Assembly: GCF_003149145.1 (NCBI RefSeq)
Contig: NZ_QGDQ01000006.1
Span: 62,001-126,000, forward strand
Direction: 5' to 3'
Origin: Quadrisphaera granulorum
GTDB taxonomy: Bacteria > Actinomycetota > Actinomycetes > Actinomycetales > Quadrisphaeraceae
Length of the DNA stretch: 64,000 nucleotides
This document shows positions 33,487 to 42,536 of the stretch, piece by piece. The translations under genes and the position numbers were made by a program. Positions within the stretch are counted from its first letter, which is position 1. Every line of letters starts with the position of its first letter. The notes beneath the pieces are model-generated. The model was not told where the DNA came from, did no database searches, and saw only the letters and a list, made by a program, of their open reading frames with translations.

Positions 33487-34956
33487 ATGGCGGCGGGACG
33501 ACAGCGCAGCCGACCCAGCCACCGCAGACCCACCCCACAGCACCGACCGGAGGCCGCGCTCGCCGTGGACGCACCCCATCACGCCCCGACGCCGTCCGAG
33601 TCGTCCTCTGCCGCAACCCCCGCCCCCTCTGGGGGCCTGACGGCACGGCCGGGGCCGGCGCTGCTGGCGCTGGCCATCGGCGCCTTCGCCATCGGCTCCA
33701 CCGAGTTCCTCATGATGGGCCTGCTGCCGCAGGTGGCCTCCGACCTGCAGGTCTCCGTGCCCGCCGTGGGCTACGCCATCTCGGCGTACGCGCTCGGCGT
33801 CGTCGCCGGGGCCCCCACCCTCACGGCCCTGTCCACGCGCTACCCCCACCAGCGGGTGCTCGCCGGCCTGATGGTCCTGTTCGTGCTGGGGCACGTCGTG
33901 ACCGCCGTGGCGCCCGGCTACGACGGCCTGATCGTGGGGCGCTTCGTCACGGGGCTGTCGCACGGCTCGTTCTTCGGGGTGGCCGCGGTCGTCGCGACCC
34001 GCCTCGCGGCGCCCGGCAAGGCAGCCTCCGCCATCGGTCGTGTCTTCACCGGCCTGACGGCGGCGCAGGTGCTCGGGGTACCCGTCGGCACACTGCTCGG
34101 CCAGCAGCTCGGGTGGCGTTGGGCCTTCGCGACGATCGGTCTGCTGGGCGTCGCCACGGTGATCGCCGTGCTGCGGTGGGTCCCGCTGCGCCGAGACACC
34201 GCCACGCCGCTGCGCCAGGAGATGGCTGACCTCGTCCGCCCGCAGGTGCTGCTGACCCTCGCTGCCACCGCGATCGGCACCGGTGGCCTCTTCGCCGTGT
34301 ACAGCTACGTCGCGCCGATCCTCACCGATCTCGCAGGGTTCTCCGCCGGCGCGGTGGCGTGGGTGCTCGTCGTCTACGGCTGCGGCACGGTCGCCGGGAC
34401 GCTGCTCGGAGGGCGCGCGGCCGACAGGTTCCCCGAGGGATCCGTGGTGCTGGGCCTGCTCGGCCTGGGGTTGGCGTGCCTGCTCCTGCTGGCGTTGTCG
34501 GGTTCGAAGGCCGGGGCACTCGTGGCGTTGGTGATCTTCGCCGTGATCGCCTTCTTCGTCGGCCCGACCCTCATCAACCGGACCATCGCGGTGGCACCCG
34601 GCTCCGGTCTCATGGCCTCGGCCTTCAACCAGGCCGCGTTCAACGCGGCCAACGCCCTCGGTGCCGCCGCCGGCGCGCAGGTGCTGACTGCGGGCTTCGG
34701 GCTGCGCGCCACGATGGTGGTCGGCGCGGGACTTGCCGTCTCCGGTTCCGCGGTGGCGCTGGTGGCCGTGCTGCTGCAGCGGCGTGCCTCGCAGCGGGCC
34801 GCGAGCGGGGGGTCGTCGGGCTCCGTGACGGGTCGCCACCACGAGGTCGAGCACGAGCCGTCGCTGGTCCTCGAGGCGCTGCGCCTGGCGGGGGAGGCAG
34901 GCGCCACCTCGTGCGTGGCTGCCGTCCGTCTCACGGACCGCGACCCCCGCGCCTGA
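33487..34956 (+). CDS. MFS transporter, DHA1 (AraJ/YdhP-like) efflux protein
   Basis: A 489-residue permease with 12 predicted helices after a 50-residue Pro/His-rich cytosolic start. GAFAIGSTEFLMMGLLPQVA is the hallmark of AraJ-type DHA1 exporters in helix 1; GRFVTGLSHGSFFGV matches motif C surroundings, and GGRAADRF is the loop between helices 8 and 9. These proteins export sugars, drugs or purine analogues. ATG 33487 has GGGAG just upstream; a GTG at 33565 would remove most of the polar start. The C-terminal 50 residues are cytosolic and unconserved in appearance. Confidence 0.9.
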   Translation: MAAGRQRSRPSHRRPTPQHRPEAALAVDAPHHAPTPSESSSAATPAPSGGLTARPGPALLALAIGAFAIGSTEFLMMGLLPQVASDLQVSVPAVGYAISAYALGVVAGAPTLTALSTRYPHQRVLAGLMVLFVLGHVVTAVAPGYDGLIVGRFVTGLSHGSFFGVAAVVATRLAAPGKAASAIGRVFTGLTAAQVLGVPVGTLLGQQLGWRWAFATIGLLGVATVIAVLRWVPLRRDTATPLRQEMADLVRPQVLLTLAATAIGTGGLFAVYSYVAPILTDLAGFSAGAVAWVLVVYGCGTVAGTLLGGRAADRFPEGSVVLGLLGLGLACLLLLALSGSKAGALVALVIFAVIAFFVGPTLINRTIAVAPGSGLMASAFNQAAFNAANALGAAAGAQVLTAGFGLRATMVVGAGLAVSGSAVALVAVLLQRRASQRAASGGSSGSVTGRHHEVEHEPSLVLEALRLAGEAGATSCVAAVRLTDRDPRA

Positions 34957-35056
34957 GGGCACTCACGCGCGTCCGGCACCGGGCTGGCACCGGACGGCAC
35001 CGGACGGTGATGACCGCGGGCTCGCCGAGCCGCTCGCGGCGGGCGAGGATCGTGGC

Positions 35057-35911
35057 GTGCCGGAGGGAGACACTGTCGCGCTGCTCGCGCGCCGGATGCG
35101 GCCGCTGCTGGAGGGCCGCACCCTCGTCCACGGCCGGCTGAACGTCCCCGCGCACGCCACCGCCGACCTGGCCGGCGCCCGCGTGCTCGGACTCGCGACG
35201 CACGGCAAGCACCTGCTGACTCGCTTCGACCTCGACGGCGAGGCCCTCACCCTCCATACCCACCTGCGCATGGACGGCGAGTGGGCGCTGCTCGGCCCGG
35301 GCAGGCGGCTGCCTGCGCGGATGACCCCCGACGTGCGCGTGCTCCTCGTCACCGCCGAGCAGCGCACCGCCGCCGGTCTGCGGATGCCCGTCGTGGAGCT
35401 GCTGCGCACCGTCGACGAGCACCGCGCCGTCGGTCACCTCGGGCCCGACCTCCTCGACCTCGCACTCGACGTCCCCGCGGCCGCGGCTCGTCTGGCCCGC
35501 GACCCGAGCCGTCCGCTCGCCGCGGCGCTGCTCGACCAGCGTCTCGTGGCCGGGCTGGGCAACCTGTGGGTCAACGAGCTGTGCTTCCTCACGGGCCGCA
35601 GCCCGTGGACGCCGATCGGAGAGCTGGGGGACGACGGCGTGCGTCGTCTCGTGCAGCGGGCAGCCCGGGCGCTGCGCGCCTCCGCCAGCGGTGTCACCAG
35701 CTACCAGGTGACCACCGGCAACACCCGCCCCGGTCAGGAGCACTGGGTGGCCGGGCGAGTCGGGAAGGCGTGCCGGCGCTGCGGCACCCGCATCGAGATG
35801 GTCCCCGAGGTGGCCGGTGTCCCCGAGGACGACGACGCGGCCGCCGGCGTCCGCCGTCGCACCTGGTGGTGCCCCCACTGCCAACCCGGGCCCTCGCCCC
35901 GGCAGCCCTAG
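35057..35911 (+). CDS. Fpg/Nei family DNA glycosylase, endonuclease VIII type
   Basis: A 284-residue base-excision repair enzyme. After removal of Met the N terminus is Pro-Glu (MPEGDTV), the catalytic pair for glycosylase/AP-lyase action; GKHLL supplies the conserved lysine. The helix-two-turn-helix lies around LDQRLVAGLGNLWVNELCFL. A C-terminal zinc finger (CRRC and CPHC) binds DNA. The PEGDTV start is typical of actinobacterial Nei rather than Fpg (PELPEV). The GTG start is at 35057. The phosphoribosyltransferase gene follows after nine bases. Confidence 0.93.
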   Translation: MPEGDTVALLARRMRPLLEGRTLVHGRLNVPAHATADLAGARVLGLATHGKHLLTRFDLDGEALTLHTHLRMDGEWALLGPGRRLPARMTPDVRVLLVTAEQRTAAGLRMPVVELLRTVDEHRAVGHLGPDLLDLALDVPAAAARLARDPSRPLAAALLDQRLVAGLGNLWVNELCFLTGRSPWTPIGELGDDGVRRLVQRAARALRASASGVTSYQVTTGNTRPGQEHWVAGRVGKACRRCGTRIEMVPEVAGVPEDDDAAAGVRRRTWWCPHCQPGPSPRQP

Positions 35912-35920
35912 GCTGGCCCA

Positions 35921-36415
35921 GTGACTGGCTCTGTGACGAGTGACGTGCGTGAGGTGCTGACCTGGGAGCTGTTCGGGACGGCGGTGCGCGAGCTCGCGCA
36001 GCAGGTCGCCGACAGCGGGTACGAGCCCGAGGTGGTGCTCGCCATCGCCCGCGGAGGCCTCGTGCCGGGCGGCGCCCTCGCGTACGCGCTCGGCGTGAAG
36101 AACACGGCGGTGATGAACGTGGAGTTCTACACCGGCGTCGACGAGCGCCTACCCGTTCCCGTGGTGCTGCCGCCGGTGCTGCAGGCCGTGGACATCGCCG
36201 GGTCCCGGGTGCTCGTCGTCGACGACGTCGCCGACTCCGGCCGCACGCTGCGCATGGTGCTCGACTTCTGCGCCGGCCACGTCAGCGAGGTCAGGTCTGC
36301 GGTGATCTACGACAAGCCCCGCTCCATCGTGCAGTGCGAGTACGTGTGGAAGCGCACCGACCGCTGGATCGACTTCTGCTGGTCCGCCCAGGGGCCCGTC
36401 ACGCCTGCAGGCTGA
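35921..36415 (+). CDS. Phosphoribosyltransferase family protein
   Basis: A 164-residue type I PRTase. The PRPP loop is VLVVDDVADSGRTL (about 97-110); AIARGGLVPGGALAYALG is the N-terminal PPi-binding loop, and the hood is small. It resembles xanthine/hypoxanthine-type PRTases but the purine-specific hood is not clear, so the substrate is left open. It is probably cotranscribed with the Nei gene (nine-base gap). GTG 35921 is used; GTG 35930 is possible. Its 3' end overlaps the convergent GGDEF gene by 17 bases. Confidence 0.9.
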   Translation: MTGSVTSDVREVLTWELFGTAVRELAQQVADSGYEPEVVLAIARGGLVPGGALAYALGVKNTAVMNVEFYTGVDERLPVPVVLPPVLQAVDIAGSRVLVVDDVADSGRTLRMVLDFCAGHVSEVRSAVIYDKPRSIVQCEYVWKRTDRWIDFCWSAQGPVTPAG

Positions 36416-39215
36416 CCCTGTCGGTGCCGGGGCCGACGTCCGGGGAGACGTCGGGCGCGACATCGGGGGAGACGTCGGCGGATACGTCGGGCGCGCTGCG
36501 CTTCCTGCCCACGAAGGGACCGCGCACTGCGGCGGCGCCGCTGCTGCGCGCCTCCTCGAGCTGCTCGGGGGTGCAGATCCCGTCGACCACGAGCCCCAGG
36601 CCCAGCGTCCCCACCGCCAGCCGCAGCAGCTCGGTGGTCCGCTCCTCGTGAGGGCTCTGGCTCGCCTGCACCCAGACCTCGTCCACGGGGAGGCGCGGCA
36701 GGTCGCGCACCGGGGTCGCCCCGGTGCCGGTCACGGCGACCCGCACTCCCGCGGCCCGCAGCACCGCGCATGACCGGATCCCCTCGGTGCACCCGCTGAC
36801 CCCGTCTTCCGGGGCCACGAGTGTGAGGGAAGCGGCCGGCAGCCCGCGCAGCGCGAGCAGGCCGATCACGCGGTCCGCGAGGTCGGGGTCGGCCAGGCAG
36901 GCGGCGGCGAGCTCGACGACGACGCCCGGCCGTCCCCGATCGCAGTCGGAGGTCCAGCGAGCGGCCGTCGAGGCAGCCGCATCGAGCACCCAGTAGCTGA
37001 GCTCTCGGGCCAGGCCGGACTCCTGAGCCGCACGGAACAGGTCCGATCCCTGCAGGACCTGCTCCGGGGACCGCTGCCAGCGCGGCAGCGCGTGCCACCT
37101 GACGGTCGAGCACCCTGTCGGGTCCGTCGTCGGGCTGGTCGTCGGGCTGGTCGTCGGGCTGGTCGTCGGGCCGGTGGGTGAGGGCAGGACGACGGCGGCG
37201 ACGGGCTTCCACTCCAGCTCCACCACCTGCTCGCGCAGCGCCCTGGACAGCTGGCGCGTCAAGGCCTCGCGGTCGTCTTCCTCGACGCGCAGCAGCTCGT
37301 CGTGGACCACGACGCGGCCCCGCCCGAGGTGCTTCGCCCGGTAGACCGCCGCGTCGGCGTCCGCGATCAGCGACTCCGCCGAAGCGGCGGGGTCGCTGCC
37401 GTGCGCCACCCCCACGCTCGCGCCCACCACCAGCTCCGGCCCACCATCGCCGTAGAGCACCGGCTGCTGCACCTCGAGCACGATGCGCTGGGCCGCCAGC
37501 TCGGCCTCCGCGGTCGTGACGCCGTTCAGGACGACGACGAACTCGTCGCCCCCGAGGCGCGCCGCCAGGTCGTCGGGGCGGATCACGCGGCGTAGACGCT
37601 CGGCCACGGTCGTCAGCACGTGGTCTCCGGCGGCGTGCCCGTGGCGGTCGTTGATCGCCTTGAAGCCGTCGAGGTCCACGAAGAGCACGGACACGCCCCG
37701 CGCGGGTGCGCCGTCGCCACCGCACTGTTCGGGGTCCTCGGTCGTCTGCCCGGTCGTCTGCCCAGTCGTCTGCTCGCTCGTCTGGTCGGCTGACTGGTTG
37801 GTCGTCTGCTCGGCCAGGGCGTCGGTGAGGTCGGCGATGACCGCCGCGCGGTTGGGGAGCCCGGTGAGCGGGTCGTGGGTGGCACGGTGCAGCAGCTCGG
37901 CGCGCAGCGCGTCACGGGCCTCGACGGCGCGCACCACCTCCTCGATGGAGGCCTGCAGCACGGCACCCAGGCGGCCGGGCACGGCGGGCATGTGCAGGGC
38001 ACGGGCCGGATCTCCGCTCGCGAGGGCTTCCGCCTGCTCGCGCACGCGATACAGCCCCGCGGCGGTGTTCTCCAGCGCCTGACCGGCTGCTCGGACCTCC
38101 CGGGGCCCTCGCGCCGCGGCCGTGACGGCTTCGCCCTCCATGACGCGCTTCGCCGCAGCGCCCAGGTCCCGCAGCGCGTGGCTCAGTCGGCGTCCCACCC
38201 ACACCGTCACCAGCGCCGAGAGCACCAGCGCCAGTGCCGCGGTGCCGACGGTGGCCACGAGCGTCCGCTGAGCCGCGACCGCGGCCTCGTCAGCCGCCGC
38301 CTTTGCTTCGGCGGAGGCCTCGATCAGCAGGCGGCCCAGTCGCTGCTCGCGGGTCTTGCTGGCCGGTTGGGTGGCCAGCAGCTCGCGCGTGGCGTCCTGC
38401 ATCGAGTCGGCGCCGGTCACCACCGTGAGGAGGGCCATGGACGGGTCAGCCCACTGCGTCGCGCTGACCGAGGCTGACCAGAGAGCCCGCAGGGCGGGGC
38501 TCGACAGCCGTCCCCCGCGGTTGGACAGGTCCCAGTAGCTTCCCACGGCGCCCTGCAGCTGCTGGAAGGCTGACTTGCGGTCCAGCGGACTCGCTGAGAC
38601 CGCCGTGAGCGCCAGCGGCAGTTGCCGGCTCGCCTGAGCGTTGATGTCGAGGACCTGCTGGACGTCAGCCACTGCTGCGCCCAGTCGCGACAGCGTCGAG
38701 GCCGAAGCGGCGTCCTGGGCGGCCTGCTGCTCAGCGTCGACCAGCGTGGACGACAGCATCACGTATTGGGCGGAGATCCATCCGTAGCGCGCCGCGCCGC
38801 GGTCGACGTCCTGGCGGGCCCCCTCCAGCGACGTTCGCGCCGCCCGCAGGGCGGCCACGGCCTCCGGCTGGTCGACGGCCTCGAACGCCTGGTCGGTCGC
38901 TGCGCGCGCTTGCGGCAGCGTCATGCTCGTGGGCTCGATGCCGGGGACCGTGACGCCGGGTTGTGGGGCGGCCGCGGTCCCGCCGTCGGCGAGCTGGGCC
39001 ATGGTCCACAGCATCTCGTGGTCGACGGAGCGGCGGACACCGTCGATCTGCGAGGCGGCGACCAGGTGCTGGCTGGCCTCCCGGGCACTGGCGACGTCGT
39101 GGGCACGGGCGACGACGGCGTTGACGGCGATGGTCGTCATGGCGACCAGGGGCACGACGAGGAGCACCGCGAGGTGCTCCCAGACCGGCCTGCCGGGTCG
39201 TCCACCGTTTCCCAC
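36399..39215 (-). CDS. Membrane GGDEF protein with degenerate EAL domain (paralogue 2)
   Basis: About 938 residues: a helix near the N terminus, a helical extracytoplasmic sensor region of about 280 residues, a second helix (LVATVGTAALALVLSALVTVWV), HAMP, a GGDEF domain and an EAL-like domain. The GGDEF motif is intact (about 555-559) and preceded by the inhibitory I site RPDD, so c-di-GMP synthesis is likely. In the EAL part the EALxRW, DDFGTG and AEGVE motifs are lost (TVRW, TGTGATPV, VDGICT). Thr/Gln/Pro repeats insert in both domains, and the C terminus has DVSxDV repeats. GTG 39215 aligns with its paralogue; GTG 39245 is possible. Confidence 0.88.
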   Translation of the reverse strand: MGNGGRPGRPVWEHLAVLLVVPLVAMTTIAVNAVVARAHDVASAREASQHLVAASQIDGVRRSVDHEMLWTMAQLADGGTAAAPQPGVTVPGIEPTSMTLPQARAATDQAFEAVDQPEAVAALRAARTSLEGARQDVDRGAARYGWISAQYVMLSSTLVDAEQQAAQDAASASTLSRLGAAVADVQQVLDINAQASRQLPLALTAVSASPLDRKSAFQQLQGAVGSYWDLSNRGGRLSSPALRALWSASVSATQWADPSMALLTVVTGADSMQDATRELLATQPASKTREQRLGRLLIEASAEAKAAADEAAVAAQRTLVATVGTAALALVLSALVTVWVGRRLSHALRDLGAAAKRVMEGEAVTAAARGPREVRAAGQALENTAAGLYRVREQAEALASGDPARALHMPAVPGRLGAVLQASIEEVVRAVEARDALRAELLHRATHDPLTGLPNRAAVIADLTDALAEQTTNQSADQTSEQTTGQTTGQTTEDPEQCGGDGAPARGVSVLFVDLDGFKAINDRHGHAAGDHVLTTVAERLRRVIRPDDLAARLGGDEFVVVLNGVTTAEAELAAQRIVLEVQQPVLYGDGGPELVVGASVGVAHGSDPAASAESLIADADAAVYRAKHLGRGRVVVHDELLRVEEDDREALTRQLSRALREQVVELEWKPVAAVVLPSPTGPTTSPTTSPTTSPTTDPTGCSTVRWHALPRWQRSPEQVLQGSDLFRAAQESGLARELSYWVLDAAASTAARWTSDCDRGRPGVVVELAAACLADPDLADRVIGLLALRGLPAASLTLVAPEDGVSGCTEGIRSCAVLRAAGVRVAVTGTGATPVRDLPRLPVDEVWVQASQSPHEERTTELLRLAVGTLGLGLVVDGICTPEQLEEARSSGAAAVRGPFVGRKRSAPDVSADVSPDVAPDVSPDVGPGTDRVSLQA

Positions 39216-39266
39216 GACGTCCCATCGGCCGAGATGGCAGGACACCTCCAGCGCCTGCGCGGAAGA

Positions 39267-42020
39267 TCACCCAGCCGCAGGAGCGACGTACGTCGTCACC
39301 GGCGGTCGGGGGCCGCCGCCTTGGGTGGGCTGCCGGGTCAACTGATCGGCGAGCTGGCCAGCCAGTTGGTGGGCCAGCGGCCCTCGCACAGCCACCGCTC
39401 CGCACTCCCGCGCTCGCTGGAGCTGCTCGGAGGTGCTCACCCCACCGACGACGACGTCCAGGCCCAGTGCACTGACGGCCAGCACCAGCTGGTCCGCCGA
39501 TCGGCGCCCGCCCGGCTGGGGCACGAGCGGGGCGTCGTCGGAGAACCACACCTCGTCCGCGGGCAGGTGCAGGAGATCGCGCACCGGTGTCGCACCGGTC
39601 CCGTCGACGGCGACCCTCACGCCGGCCGCACGCAGGAGCGCCAGCGACTGCGCCACCACGGCGCGACCGTGGATGCCGTCCTCCGACACGACGACGGTAA
39701 GCAGGTGCGGCGGCAGGTCGCTGCTCACGAGGACGTCGACCACGTGGTCGGGGAGGTCCGGATCGGTCAGGAGGCCGTCGGCCAGCCGGACGGCGATCGC
39801 GGTCGCACCCGCATCGGTCGCATGCCGCTGGGCGGCCCGCGACGTCGCCGCCCGCAGGGCCCACAGGCTCAGCTCCACGCATACGCCCTCGGTGCGTGCC
39901 AGGTCCAGGAGGTCCGCGCCGGCACTCCGAGCGCACCCACGGGCGTCGTCGTCCTCGTCCTCCTCGGCACCCCAGACCGGCACTGCCAACCAGCGGGCCA
40001 CCGCACTGGTCGACCCCGGGTCGCCGTGTGCGCCAGTGGCAGGTGAGCCCATCCCGAGTACCGGCTCCCAGTCGATCGCCAGCTCACCGGAGGCCAGCCG
40101 GGAACGCAGTTCCACTCCCAGCGCCCGCCGTGCGGCTGCTTCGTCGCTCAGCTGCGCGTCGTAGACCACCACGCGGCCGCGGCCCAGATGCTTGGCGCGG
40201 TAGACCGCTGCGTCGGCGTACGCGACCAGCTGGTCAGCGGTGGTGACGGACGCTCCGCGCGTGCTGTGTGCCAGCCCGACGCTGGCGCCCACGGCCAGCG
40301 CCGGGGCACCGCCCAGGGCCACCGGCGCCTGGACGTCGTGCACGATGCGCTCAGCCACCGCCTCGGCCTCGATGAGGTCCACGTCGTCGAGGACGACGAC
40401 GAACTCGTCGCCGCCCAGGCGGGCCGCGACGTCCGCCGGGCGGACCGCCGAGCGCAATCGCTCGGCTACGGCGACGAGAACCTGGTCTCCGGCAGCGTGT
40501 CCCTGCCGGTCGTTGATCGCCTTGAACCCGTCGAGGTCCACGAAGAGCACCGCCACACCTCGCCAGGGCGCCTCGAAGACCGCGTGCTGCCGTGCCTCGG
40601 CGCCGTGCAAGGCGGAACTGACGGCGGCCAGGGCCGCTGTGCGGTTGGGCAACCCGGTCAGCGCGTCGTGAGTGGCACGGTGGAGCAGCTCGGCGCGCAG
40701 CGCGTCGCGCGCCTCGACGGCGTGAACCACCGCTTCGAACGACGAGTGGAGGACGGCGCCCAGACGCCCCGGCATGGCCGGCAGCTCCAGCGCTCGTTGC
40801 AGGTCACCCTGCGCTACCGCTTCGGCCTGCTCGCGCACCCGCCGCAGCCCCATGGCCGTGCGCTCGAGGGCTTGGCTCGTGACCCGGACCTCGCGCGGGC
40901 CTCGAGCGTCCGAGGTGACAGCCTCGCCTTCCATGGCCTGGCGCGCGGCGCTGTCGAGGTCGCTCAGCGACTGGGTGAGATGTCGCGCCACCGCGGTGGT
41001 GACCAGCACCGAGGCGATCAGGGCCAGTGCTGCGGTCGCGGCAGTGACGAGCAGCGTTCGCTGGACGCTGGCGGAGTCGGCTGCGGAGGCCCTGGCGGCT
41101 TCGACCAGGGCCGTGTGCAGCACCGCGCCCAGGGCCGCGTCGCGCACCCCGTTGGCGCGGCGCAAGGCGAGCAGCGCGTCGGCCGACCCAAGGGTGGGCG
41201 TCCTCATCGTCTCGCGGGCCATGATGGGGGAGAGGTCTCTGGTCTGGGCGTCGGTGATGGCGGCCAGGGCCTGAGCTCGCAGCTCGGGAGAGGACAGGTC
41301 GCTACTGCGCCAGGCCATGGTCACGTAGCTGCCCATGGCCGCCTGGAGTTGCTTGATCGACGCCTCGCGGTCGGCGGGCACGGCCACCACGGTGGTGAAG
41401 GCGAGCGGTAGCTGCCTGCTCGCCTGGGCGCTGAGGTCGATGATGCGTTCCACATCGGCGACGGCGGTGGCGGTGCGAGACCGCGAGGTCGCCAGCGCGG
41501 CCGCGCCCGCCGTCGCTTCGTGCTCAGCGGTCAGGAGTGCGTCCGACAGGCGCACGTACTGGGCCGACAGGCTCGCGAGGTGAGCGGTGTTGGTGTCGGC
41601 CTGCAGGCGCGCCCTCTCCAGTGCCCGGACGGTGACCTGCAGGACCGGAAGGGCTTCTGGCGCCTGGACGGCGCTGATCGCCGCGTCGGTCTCCGCCCGC
41701 GCGTCCGCTACCGGCTGGGACCCGGCCGCCCTCAGCTGGAGCTGTGCGGTGGGCGTCAGAAGCCCCGGTTGGGTGCCTGCCGCGGTCCGTACGACGGCCA
41801 GCGCCAGGGTGGGGAGGGTCTCGTTGTTGAGGGCACGGCGGACGCCGTCCAGTTGCTCGGCGGTCACCAGTTGGCGGTTGGCGGCCCGCACGTCGGCCAC
41901 CTCGGCGGTGCGGGCCAGCACGGCTTCCACCGCGATGAAGACGGTCGCGAGGATGGGGACGACGGTGAGCACGGCCAGGTGCTGCCACACCGGCCTGCCC
42001 GGACGTCGTTCGCGGCTCAC
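39267..42020 (-). CDS. Membrane GGDEF protein with degenerate EAL domain (paralogue 1)
   Basis: A 917-residue protein with the same layout as its downstream neighbour: a helix after RRPGRPVWQHLAV, an extracytoplasmic helical sensor, a second helix (LLVTAATAALALIASVLVTT), HAMP, GGDEF (about 536-540) with I site RPAD, and an EAL-like domain. EAL residues are replaced: AVARW for EALxRW, DGTGATPV for DDFGTG and GGVSTSEQ for AEGVETxEQ. It is therefore probably a cyclase with a non-catalytic EAL fold that may bind c-di-GMP or a partner. It is the upstream member of a two-gene unit. GTG 42020 aligns with the paralogue start. Confidence 0.88.
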   Translation of the reverse strand: MSRERRPGRPVWQHLAVLTVVPILATVFIAVEAVLARTAEVADVRAANRQLVTAEQLDGVRRALNNETLPTLALAVVRTAAGTQPGLLTPTAQLQLRAAGSQPVADARAETDAAISAVQAPEALPVLQVTVRALERARLQADTNTAHLASLSAQYVRLSDALLTAEHEATAGAAALATSRSRTATAVADVERIIDLSAQASRQLPLAFTTVVAVPADREASIKQLQAAMGSYVTMAWRSSDLSSPELRAQALAAITDAQTRDLSPIMARETMRTPTLGSADALLALRRANGVRDAALGAVLHTALVEAARASAADSASVQRTLLVTAATAALALIASVLVTTAVARHLTQSLSDLDSAARQAMEGEAVTSDARGPREVRVTSQALERTAMGLRRVREQAEAVAQGDLQRALELPAMPGRLGAVLHSSFEAVVHAVEARDALRAELLHRATHDALTGLPNRTAALAAVSSALHGAEARQHAVFEAPWRGVAVLFVDLDGFKAINDRQGHAAGDQVLVAVAERLRSAVRPADVAARLGGDEFVVVLDDVDLIEAEAVAERIVHDVQAPVALGGAPALAVGASVGLAHSTRGASVTTADQLVAYADAAVYRAKHLGRGRVVVYDAQLSDEAAARRALGVELRSRLASGELAIDWEPVLGMGSPATGAHGDPGSTSAVARWLAVPVWGAEEDEDDDARGCARSAGADLLDLARTEGVCVELSLWALRAATSRAAQRHATDAGATAIAVRLADGLLTDPDLPDHVVDVLVSSDLPPHLLTVVVSEDGIHGRAVVAQSLALLRAAGVRVAVDGTGATPVRDLLHLPADEVWFSDDAPLVPQPGGRRSADQLVLAVSALGLDVVVGGVSTSEQLQRARECGAVAVRGPLAHQLAGQLADQLTRQPTQGGGPRPPVTTYVAPAAG

Positions 42021-42072
42021 GATGTCGGTTCGGGCGATGCACGCCCGACCTTTCGCTCCGGGAGGTGGACGT

Positions 42073-42408
42073 TCACCCGGTTGCGGCCGCACGGGGTGAG
42101 GCGGGAGCCTGCGCCCGAAGGAACTCCAGCTTCGAGTTCACGCCCCCGAGGAGCTCGCCGAGGGCCCGGTTGAAGGCGGTGTTGGCGGGGTGGTCCAGGT
42201 GCTCCTGGAAGGCAGCCTGTGAGACGTACCTCTCCACGACCACCACCGAGTGGTCGGCGGCGTCGCTGGAGTAGACCTCGAAACGCTGGTTGCCCGGCTC
42301 GGAGCGGACCACGTCGCCGTACTCCTCGAGCATCTCGAGCACCTGCGCGAGGTGGTCGCGGGGGACGTCGATGGTGGCGATGAGGTCGACAGCTGCTGGA
42401 ACGTTCAC
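42073..42408 (-). CDS. Antibiotic biosynthesis monooxygenase (ABM) domain protein
   Basis: A 111-residue ferredoxin-like protein of the ABM/YgiN type. DLIATIDVPRDHLAQVLEML, GNQRFEVYSSDAADHSVVVVERY and QAAFQEHLDHPANTAF are the typical strands and helices, including the His at the active-site groove. Such proteins act as quinol or small-molecule monooxygenases without cofactor. GTG 42408 follows GGAGGCG at six bases. It lies after the sugar ABC operon on the same strand but beyond a strong hairpin (42472-42512), so it is probably expressed separately. Confidence 0.88.
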   Translation of the reverse strand: MNVPAAVDLIATIDVPRDHLAQVLEMLEEYGDVVRSEPGNQRFEVYSSDAADHSVVVVERYVSQAAFQEHLDHPANTAFNRALGELLGGVNSKLEFLRAQAPASPRAAATG

Positions 42409-42471
42409 GAGGCGCCTCCGTTCATCGGTCGTGCTGCTGGTCGTGATCCTGGTGGTGACCCTGACGTGCAA

Positions 42472-42512
42472 CTGCCGGTGAGCGGGGAGCTTCCTCCTCC
42501 GCTCACCGGCAG
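42472..42512. terminator. Hairpin terminator of the sugar ABC operon
   Basis: CTGCCGGTGAGCGG (42472-42485) pairs exactly with 42499-42512, a 14-bp GC-rich stem with a 13-base loop. It begins 24 bases beyond the ATPase stop on the reverse strand and separates the operon from the ABM gene. Confidence 0.75.
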
Positions 42513-42536
42513 GGCTGGTGAGGTGGTGCCGCCGGC

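Noticed and set aside
36399-36415. Apparent frameshift where PRTase and GGDEF genes overlap
   Set aside because: Both genes end normally; the 17-bp convergent overlap needs no sequence error.
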